A stretch of DNA of 64,000 bases from Rhodococcus antarcticus (GTDB lineage: Bacteria > Actinomycetota > Actinomycetes > Mycobacteriales > Mycobacteriaceae). Of this stretch, positions 62,735-64,000 are shown one piece after another. A program made the position numbers and the translations under genes. Each line of letters starts with the position of its first letter. Within the stretch, counting starts at the first letter, position 1. The notes beneath the pieces are model-generated. The model was not told where the DNA came from. It saw nothing but the letters and a program-made list of their open reading frames with translations, and did no database searches. The stretch covers positions 124,001-188,000 of the forward strand of contig NZ_CP110615.1 of the NCBI RefSeq assembly GCF_026153295.1. The letters run 5' to 3'.

Positions 62735-63659
62735 GGGCGGCAGCGCGGGCCAGCGCGCGGTCGCGGGAGTCCTCGAACCGGCTGGCCGCGGCGTCGAGGG
62801 CGGCGAGCACGCCGACGAGCTCCTCGCGGGCGGCCTCACCCTCCGGGCCGAACCCGGTGCGCTCGAACACGTTCCAGTGCCGCAGCACGGGCATGATCAC
62901 GTCGTCGTGGTGCTGGCGCAGGTCGTAGATGCCGGCCTTGGCCATGAGCACGGAGGCGCGGCGGAAGTTCTTCATGTCCGAGCCGGGCATCTCGAAGTGC
63001 TTGACCTCCTGCAGGACCGCCACCATCGTCTCGTCCGGTGCGCGGTCGAACGCAGCGCCGACGAGGTTGCGGTAGAAGATCATGTGCAGGTTCTCGTCCT
63101 TGGCGATGCGGGCGAGCATCGCGTCCGCGATCGGGTCCCCGCAGGCCTTGCCGGTGTTGCGGTGGCTCACGCGCGTGGCCAGCTCCTGGAAGCTGACGTA
63201 GGCGACGGTCTGCAGCATGGACTTCTCGCCGGCGTCGTAGCCGTTGATCATGTGGGCCATGCGCTGGTTCTCGAGGTCCACCGGGTCCACGCCGCGGGTG
63301 ACCACGAGGTAGTCGCGCATGACGATGCCGTGCCGGTTCTCCTCGGCCGTCCACTGCCCCACCCACGTGCCCCAGGCGCCGTCGCGGCCGAAGTGCATCG
63401 CGATCTCGCGGTGGTAGGACGGCAGATTGTCCTCGGTGAGCAGGTTCAGCACCATCGCGGCCTTCGCCGTCTCCGACAGCGTCGACTGCTCCGGGTCCCA
63501 GTCCACCCCGCCCATGGCGGCGAAGTTCTTCCCGTCCGACCACGGCACGTAGTCGTGCGGGTGCCACGGCCTGGCCATCGAGTTGTGCCGGTCGAGGTTC
63601 TCGGCCACCACCGGCTCGAGCTCGTGCAGGAGCTGCGTCGTCGTCAGCTTCGTGGCCAT
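62727..63659 (-). CDS. desA1: Acyl-[acyl-carrier-protein] desaturase
   Basis: Predicted 310-aa soluble ferritin-like diiron enzyme. The two metal motifs EENRH (106-110) and DENLH (188-192) are intact, as are WTAEENRHGIVMRDYL and KDENLHMIFYRNL. It introduces a double bond into an ACP-bound fatty acid; the M. tuberculosis homologue is DesA1 (Rv0824c), linked to mycolic-acid or membrane lipid synthesis. ATG start. A palindrome and half-site lie just upstream. It is the last complete gene in the window. Confidence 0.93.
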   Translation of the reverse strand: MATKLTTTQLLHELEPVVAENLDRHNSMARPWHPHDYVPWSDGKNFAAMGGVDWDPEQSTLSETAKAAMVLNLLTEDNLPSYHREIAMHFGRDGAWGTWVGQWTAEENRHGIVMRDYLVVTRGVDPVDLENQRMAHMINGYDAGEKSMLQTVAYVSFQELATRVSHRNTGKACGDPIADAMLARIAKDENLHMIFYRNLVGAAFDRAPDETMVAVLQEVKHFEMPGSDMKNFRRASVLMAKAGIYDLRQHHDDVIMPVLRHWNVFERTGFGPEGEAAREELVGVLAALDAAASRFEDSRDRALARAAARG

Positions 63660-63679
63660 GGGTGCCTCCTCGGATCGGT

Positions 63680-63713
63680 ACCTACGCCTTCGTAGGTTAC
63701 GCGACCGTAGGTT
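63680..63713. promoter_or_regulatory. Operator candidate upstream of desA1
   Basis: The perfect inverted repeat ACCTACG-CCTT-CGTAGGT (63680-63697) is followed by a third half-site CGTAGGTT at 63706. It lies about 20 bp upstream of the desA1 start and fits a TetR-type lipid regulator site. The protein that binds it is not in the window. Confidence 0.65.
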
Positions 63714-63773
63714 CGGCGGCAGGGCCGTTGGTCGCTCGTCACAGTGTGGCGCCTCACGCGGGAAACGGGGCGT

Positions 63774-64000
63774 TCAACCGACGCTGAGTGCTCCGACGAA
63801 GACCTCGACGTGCTGGGTCTGCTGGGCGAGCAGCGCGGCACCGTCCCCCGCGGCGAGCCCACCGCCGTTGGGCACCACCGTGCCGGTGAAGGTCAGCCGC
63901 TGGCCGGTCGAGGGGGTCACGGCGCCGCGGCTGGATCCCACCAGCTGCACGTAGACCCGGTTGTCGGCCGAGGTCCCCACCCAGGCCCCGTCCGCGGACG
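63774..64000 (-). CDS. 3' end of a protein of unknown function (runs off the window)
   Basis: Only the C-terminal 75 residues are in the window. They read DGAWVGTSADNRVYVQLVGS, then a Gly/Ser/Thr region, GQRLTFTGTVVPNGGG and QQTQHVEVFVGALSV before TGA. Coding-type third positions support it. The pattern looks like a secreted beta-rich domain but I do not recognise a family. The start lies beyond base 64000. Confidence 0.6.
   Translation of the reverse strand, partial: SADGAWVGTSADNRVYVQLVGSSRGAVTPSTGQRLTFTGTVVPNGGGLAAGDGAALLAQQTQHVEVFVGALSVG

Overview
The window is 64 kb of very GC-rich DNA (third codon positions almost all G or C, many GTG starts, frequent 4-base GTGA stop/start overlaps). 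It is a chromosomal housekeeping region of an actinobacterium. It carries mycothiol synthase (mshD), GlnR, an LmeA-type lipid-binding protein, an LCP cell-wall ligase, two type VII (ESX-like) substrate modules and a ferritin-like acyl-ACP desaturase. The order purB, purC, purS-purQ, purL, purF, purM, DUF3073, ygfZ, pabC-like, nitrobindin, lmeA, glnR, mshD, pst/phoT, phoU, LCP, dus, desA1 is that of Mycobacterium tuberculosis Rv0777-Rv0824c as I remember it, with other genes interspersed. This points to the mycolata/Pseudonocardia side of Actinomycetia. A Streptomyces-like rsiG(amfC)-asparaginase pair, DUF2334 and M55 peptidase genes, and a complete pst operon set it apart from Mycobacterium itself. 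I cannot name the genus. No rRNA, tRNA, CRISPR array, intact insertion sequence or prophage was seen.

Layout. 0-5.3 kb: an ESX-like small protein with a secreted lytic transglycosylase, a region of gene remnants, an aminotransferase, a SigE-family sigma factor with a membrane partner, and a TetR regulator. 5.3-18.2 kb: purB, an AbiEi/DUF559 protein bracketed by two copies of a 69-nt palindrome, an MFS exporter, purC, a DUF2334 protein, a metallo-beta-lactamase/hydrolase pair, a DcuSR-like two-component system facing a dicarboxylate transporter across a 22-bp palindrome, then purS-purQ. 18.4-28.8 kb: an M20 peptidase, a decayed SDR gene, a two-gene NHEJ-type module (LigC-like ligase plus primase-polymerase), a GDSL esterase with an LANTG sorting tail, purL, an FKBP lipoprotein, a second GDSL esterase and an SCP2-like protein. 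28.8-37.1 kb: an EspC-like/DUF1023 hydrolase pair, purF, TetR facing an acyl-CoA dehydrogenase over a palindromic operator, purM and an old yellow enzyme.

37.2-47.8 kb: DUF3073, a c-di-GMP-type anti-sigma factor RsiG with twin binding motifs, asparaginase, fur-ygfZ, pabC-like lyase, a 33-aa membrane microprotein coupled to nitrobindin, lmeA, glnR-mshD and a Nudix hydrolase. 47.9-57.5 kb: a phosphate module (PHO-box array, pstSCAB, and phoU some 2.6 kb further on), a hemophore-related secreted protein, a PrrAB-like two-component system and a large LCP protein. 57.6-64 kb: a decapitated GGDEF gene, dus, an M55 peptidase, OsmC, a zinc alcohol dehydrogenase, an SRPBCC protein, desA1 with a palindromic operator, and the 3' end of one more gene.

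How the genes work together. Seven de novo purine genes lie scattered over 30 kb rather than in one operon. PstSCAB, PhoU and the PHO boxes form a phosphate regulon. GlnR and the DcuSR-DctA unit handle nitrogen and C4-dicarboxylates. Envelope functions are spread throughout.

The most unusual material is non-coding. There is a family of repeats with the core GGGCCACGTGGAACC and a 41-42 bp period at three intergenic loci, two copies of a palindrome that supply the stop codons of two neighbouring genes, and several short tandem repeats at gene ends. I found no convincing wholly new multi-gene system. The best candidates for new biology are the repeat family, the microprotein-nitrobindin pair, the 12-codon ORF after pabC, the twin-motif RsiG and the two ESX-substrate/enzyme pairs.
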